Origin: Bacillota bacterium
GTDB lineage: Bacteria > Bacillota > UBA4882 > UBA8346
DNA length: 9,839 nucleotides
Assembly (NCBI GenBank): GCA_028282485.1
Contig: JANQHU010000452.1
Span: 1 to 9,839, forward strand
Direction: 5' to 3'
Under the pieces are notes generated by a model. It was given only the letters and a program-made list of their open reading frames with translations. It was not told where the DNA came from and did no database searches. Below, one piece after another: positions 7,322 to 9,839 of the stretch. Every line of letters starts with the position of its first letter. The first letter of the stretch is position 1. The position numbers and the translations under genes were made by a program.

Positions 7322-7359
7322 CAAAAAAAGATAAATAATTATTTTTAATTTATACTTGA

Positions 7360-8229
7360 TTAATACTGCAAAAATACTCCCCACATAGTTACGGGAGCTA
7401 GGCCATCACTGAAATACAAAGTTCCGTCAAATAGAGGTTCAATAATCATTTTACCCTGACGATTAATAAAGCCCCACTTACCCTCATACTTAACTGCCGC
7501 CAATCCGTTTACAAAACGGTTTGCCTCTTCAAAACGGGGTTTGATGGCTATCTGGGAGCTCAAATCGATATAACCGTACTTTTCCCCTACTTTGACTACT
7601 GATAAGTCATCGGAATAATCAAAAAACACATCAAACTGGGTATTAATAATCAGCTGCCCGCCATAATCAATATACCCCCATTTGTCTCCGATTTTCACCG
7701 GAGCCATCTCGTTTTGAAACTTGCGGGCGGCGTCAAAGCGGGGATTAATCACAATGCGGCCGGTCTTATTCATATAACCCCACTTACTTCCGATTCTGAC
7801 CGCGGCTAATCCTTCCGAAAAAAGAGAAGGATAATAGTATATAGGTTTAATCTTCACTTGCCCCTTAGGATTGATATAGGCATATTTACCATAACTATCC
7901 GGCAACATCACCGCGGCTAATCCTTCGGAAAAATTGCGAGCATCCAAAAAGCGGGGTTTAATGACCATCTCGCCTTTAGTATTAATATAACCCCAATATT
8001 TGGAACCCTTAGGTTTTACCGGAGCTAACCCCTGGCTAAAAACTCCGGCCGAGTCGTATTGCAGGGGAATGGCAAAATCTCCTTTAGTATTAATGTAACC
8101 CCACTTTCCTAAATTATCTGTATCCAGATTTAAGGCAACCTCATTATTGGAAAAACCAAAAGGGGCATAAATACTTAAAATGAGAATTAAAAAAATTGCA
8201 TTTTTAATCAATATTAATTTTTTTTTCAT
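7360..8229 (-). CDS. Exported WG (KWG)-repeat protein
   Basis: A protein of 289 residues (numbered here from the ATG) built of WG repeats. The N-terminus, MKKKLILIKN then a hydrophobic stretch ending near PFGFS, is a typical Sec signal peptide, so the rest is exported. Seven repeats of about 35 residues follow, each of the form K-W/Y-G-Y-I-N/D-x-x-G-x-x-x-I-x-P-x-F/Y ... F-x-x-G-L-A-x-V. Repeats 3 and 6 have lost the W of WG, and repeat 5 is the most diverged. An eighth repeat stops directly after WG (WGVFLQY). WG repeats are beta-rich and thought to mediate binding; no enzymatic motif is present and no partner can be named. I set the start at the ATG at 8227-8229 rather than the TTG at 8236-8238, because AGGAG (8241-8245) lies 11 nt before the ATG but only 2 nt before the TTG. 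It diverges from the diguanylate cyclase gene and shares its promoter region. Confidence 0.88.
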   Translation of the reverse strand: MKKKLILIKNAIFLILILSIYAPFGFSNNEVALNLDTDNLGKWGYINTKGDFAIPLQYDSAGVFSQGLAPVKPKGSKYWGYINTKGEMVIKPRFLDARNFSEGLAAVMLPDSYGKYAYINPKGQVKIKPIYYYPSLFSEGLAAVRIGSKWGYMNKTGRIVINPRFDAARKFQNEMAPVKIGDKWGYIDYGGQLIINTQFDVFFDYSDDLSVVKVGEKYGYIDLSSQIAIKPRFEEANRFVNGLAAVKYEGKWGFINRQGKMIIEPLFDGTLYFSDGLAPVTMWGVFLQY

Positions 8230-8240
8230 TTCGGGCAATA

Positions 8241-8245
8241 CTCCT
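8241..8245 (-). promoter_or_regulatory. Ribosome binding site deciding the WG-protein start
   Basis: AGGAG on the minus strand is 11 nt before the ATG at 8227-8229 and only 2 nt before the upstream in-frame TTG at 8236-8238. The TTG cannot use it, so the ATG is preferred and the signal peptide begins with MKKK. Confidence 0.7.
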
Positions 8246-8289
8246 GTCTTAAAAATAAAAATTTTTTGAAACTTTTAGGAATAAATTAC

Positions 8290-8318
8290 TTGCAACCGTT
8301 CCTGCTTGGCACTATAAT
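8290..8318 (+). promoter_or_regulatory. Sigma-A-type promoter of the diguanylate cyclase gene
   Basis: TTGCAA (8290-8295), a spacer of exactly 17 nt and a perfect TATAAT (8313-8318). The start of transcription is predicted near 8325, giving a leader of about 100 nt before the ATG at 8427. No c-di-GMP riboswitch signature was recognised in that leader. Confidence 0.7.
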
Positions 8319-8341
8319 AACTATATAAAAATATTCTGCAA
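8314..8341 (-). promoter_or_regulatory. Probable promoter of the WG-protein gene, overlapping the opposite promoter
   Basis: On the minus strand TTGCAG (8336-8341), a 16-nt spacer and TATTAT (8314-8319). The -10 box is the same AT segment used by the plus-strand promoter, and the two -35 boxes flank it almost symmetrically. The predicted start is near 8307, giving a leader of nearly 80 nt. The -35 match is modest, so this is less certain than the plus-strand promoter. Confidence 0.5.
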
Positions 8342-8415
8342 ATCCAGTAATAATTTACCAAAAATATTTCTGAAGGATTAGCCTGTAAGCTATTTCATTT
8401 TAAGTAACCTAATGT

Positions 8416-8419
8416 GGAG
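8416..8419 (+). promoter_or_regulatory. Ribosome binding site of the diguanylate cyclase gene
   Basis: GGAG lies 7 nt before the ATG at 8427-8429. An upstream in-frame ATG at 8412-8414 and a GTG at 8424-8426 lack a well-placed ribosome site, so 8427 is chosen. Confidence 0.65.
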
Positions 8420-8426
8420 CCTTGTG

Positions 8427-9839
8427 ATGATAATTTTATTTAATTTATTTTGCCCCCAATACTTAAAATCCTTTCTCCAATTGCTAAGCTTTATATTATT
8501 TTTCTTTGTATTATCTACCAACACTACTTTCGGCGAGCCGCTCCAACTACAATTAATAGATTTTAGTACTCCTATTTCTTTAGACGGCTCCTGGCAGTTC
8601 CATGTCGGTGATAACCCCCAGTGGAAAAATCCTAATCACGATGATCAGAATTGGCAAAAAATTCAGGTCCCCTTGGCTTGGGAAAAACAAGGGCATTCCC
8701 AAACAAGGATTGGTTGGTATCGTTATACCTTTCACCTCAATGCCCCTAATTATTATCAACCCATCGGGATCAACCTGGGCATCATTAACGATTCTGATGA
8801 AACCTATTTAAATGGTAAACTAATCGGTAAGACCGGAGTCTTTCCTCCTAGGAATAATTCCTTATTCGGGAAACAACGCATCTATTATCTTCCCAGTGAA
8901 TTTATTAACTTTACTGGTAAAAATGTGATTGCGATTAAAGTCTGGCATGCCCCTTACAACAACTACGGCGGGGGCATCTTTGCCGGGCAAACCGCCCTGA
9001 TGAACTACGACACACTCCGCAATAATTACTACTTAGAAGAATTAATTAAAATAGTATTTGCCTTAATCTGTATTTTCATCGGTTTTTACCATTTACCCCT
9101 TTATTTTCGCCGACCCAGTTCCAATGAATATTTATGGTACTTTTGGTCTTGTATCATCATTGGCATTTATGGCTTAATGCGGACTCAAATTCGCTTTGAA
9201 CTAATTGATAATTTTCTCTTAATTAAAAAAATTGAGACCCTAACCCTTTTTCTGATTCCCTATTTTTGCTTAAAATACTTTTATCAGTTTTTCAACTGGG
9301 AAAAAACTTTTTTCACTAAACTCACCAATATTCTTATTTTTAGTTTTATCATCGCCGAAATACCAGCGGATTTACCCTTAAGTTTTCTCATTTTAAAATT
9401 ATTTAACTACTTTATGATTATCGAAATCATTTATTTTACCGTTAAAATCATTAAAGAAGTATTGCGGCAATCAGATTTATCAACTAGTGCTCTGATAATT
9501 GCCCTGGGGGCTTTTATCTTCGCCATCTTTTCCTTAAATGATATTTTAATTAACAGTATCGGTCTCTACCGTTTTAAAAGCTTGGGCGATACCAGTCTTC
9601 TAGCTATTGGTTTTTTTAGCATTATTTCCAGTATGGCCATCTCCCTCTCTTTTAAGTTTACCGAGCTGCAAAAGCTGGCCACCACTGACGGATTAACGGG
9701 CTTAAACACCCATATGCATTTTCACAACCAATTACAACTAGCCATCGAAACTTTTTTTAAAACCAAAAAACCCCTTACTCTCGTAATGATTGACATTGAT
9801 CACTTTAAAAACATTAATGGCCATTACGGCCATTTAGCC
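8427..9839 (+). CDS. Membrane diguanylate cyclase: jelly-roll sensor, 7TM-DISM and GGDEF domain (cut by right edge)
   Basis: The open frame runs 471 codons to the right edge without a stop. The signal sequence or first hydrophobic segment is at about 14-36. Residues about 40-195 resemble the jelly-roll sugar-binding domain of family 2 glycosidases and DISM sensors: SLDGSWQF at 51-58, WYRYTFHL at 97-104 and an ETYLNGKLIGKTG segment at 125-137. Seven hydrophobic segments follow (about 207-225, 236-252, 270-288, 300-318, 322-342, 354-375, 388-408), the 7TM-DISM arrangement. The cytoplasmic GGDEF domain begins at TTDGLTGL (419-426) and reaches MIDIDHFKNINGHYGH (454-469), with metal-ligand candidate D456 and N464. 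The GGDEF signature itself lies past the edge, so activity cannot be judged. Such proteins make the second messenger c-di-GMP in response to an extracytoplasmic ligand, here perhaps a carbohydrate (inference). Two changes are seen: THM replaces the usual NRR/NHR after GL, and G465 replaces the common Asp. It diverges from the WG-repeat gene. Confidence 0.9.
   Translation, partial: MIILFNLFCPQYLKSFLQLLSFILFFFVLSTNTTFGEPLQLQLIDFSTPISLDGSWQFHVGDNPQWKNPNHDDQNWQKIQVPLAWEKQGHSQTRIGWYRYTFHLNAPNYYQPIGINLGIINDSDETYLNGKLIGKTGVFPPRNNSLFGKQRIYYLPSEFINFTGKNVIAIKVWHAPYNNYGGGIFAGQTALMNYDTLRNNYYLEELIKIVFALICIFIGFYHLPLYFRRPSSNEYLWYFWSCIIIGIYGLMRTQIRFELIDNFLLIKKIETLTLFLIPYFCLKYFYQFFNWEKTFFTKLTNILIFSFIIAEIPADLPLSFLILKLFNYFMIIEIIYFTVKIIKEVLRQSDLSTSALIIALGAFIFAIFSLNDILINSIGLYRFKSLGDTSLLAIGFFSIISSMAISLSFKFTELQKLATTDGLTGLNTHMHFHNQLQLAIETFFKTKKPLTLVMIDIDHFKNINGHYGHLA

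Larger units (their letters stand above)
7211..7359. other. Intergenic region between the WG-protein and subtilase genes
   Basis: This region holds the subtilase promoter, leader dyad and ribosome site. Just after the WG-protein stop, the minus strand has a 12-bp palindrome made only of A and T (7333-7344) followed by ATC and a run of seven T. This is at best a weak terminator, so some read-through from the WG gene into the subtilase gene is possible. Confidence 0.4.
8230..8426. other. Divergent intergenic region between the WG-protein and diguanylate cyclase genes
   Basis: This 197-nt region holds two back-to-back promoters with a shared -10 segment, plus both leaders and both ribosome sites. 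No terminator or recognised riboswitch is visible. Confidence 0.5.

Noticed and set aside
7333..7344. A/T-only palindrome followed by a T-run after the WG-repeat gene as an intrinsic terminator
   Set aside because: The stem has no G-C pair and almost no loop, so it would be very weak. It is mentioned only in the intergenic note.
8325..8426. c-di-GMP riboswitch in the leader of the diguanylate cyclase gene
   Set aside because: The conserved GEMM-type core sequences were not seen in this AT-rich leader.

Overview
The window looks like chromosomal DNA of an anaerobic, fermentative, moderately AT-rich bacterium of the Bacillota (Clostridia/Limnochordia/Negativicutes grade). This is inferred from a HemZ-type protein next to a small metallo-beta-lactamase-fold hydrolase (a pairing I recall from Bacillota), an L-lactate dehydrogenase with the residues of the fructose-1,6-bisphosphate-activated bacterial enzymes, a B12-dependent ribonucleotide reductase, strong AGGAGG-type ribosome sites and a TTG start. 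A finer placement cannot be made from the sequence. I found no RNA genes, insertion sequences, CRISPR arrays or phage genes.

Left block (1-4435, all minus strand): nrdJ -> ldh -> MBL-fold hydrolase -> hemZ (cut by the left edge). Gaps are 22, 34 and 36 nt, each gene has its own ribosome site, and no terminator lies between them, so this is probably one operon read right to left. It combines dNTP synthesis that works without oxygen, regeneration of NAD+ by lactate formation, a thioester-hydrolase-like enzyme and a radical-SAM haem-pathway-type protein. A 258-nt gap (4436-4693) separates it from the next unit and contains a clear intrinsic terminator for the gene to its right.

Middle (4694-7210, minus): one 838-codon gene with its own good promoter, a leader with a perfect 17-bp dyad, a TTG start and its own terminator. 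It encodes a protein with two tandem subtilisin-like domains. Each keeps Asp, His, oxyanion Asn and Ser, and each carries a related long helical insertion between His and Asn. No signal peptide is visible. I do not recognise it as a named family; it is the most unusual object here.

Right block (7360-9839): an exported WG/KWG-repeat protein (minus) diverges from a membrane diguanylate cyclase (plus, cut by the right edge) that has a sugar-binding-like jelly-roll sensor, a 7TM-DISM membrane region and a GGDEF domain. Their predicted promoters share one -10 region around 8313-8319, so the two genes are probably regulated together or in competition. This pair may be a surface-sensing c-di-GMP module; whether the tandem protease belongs with it is open.
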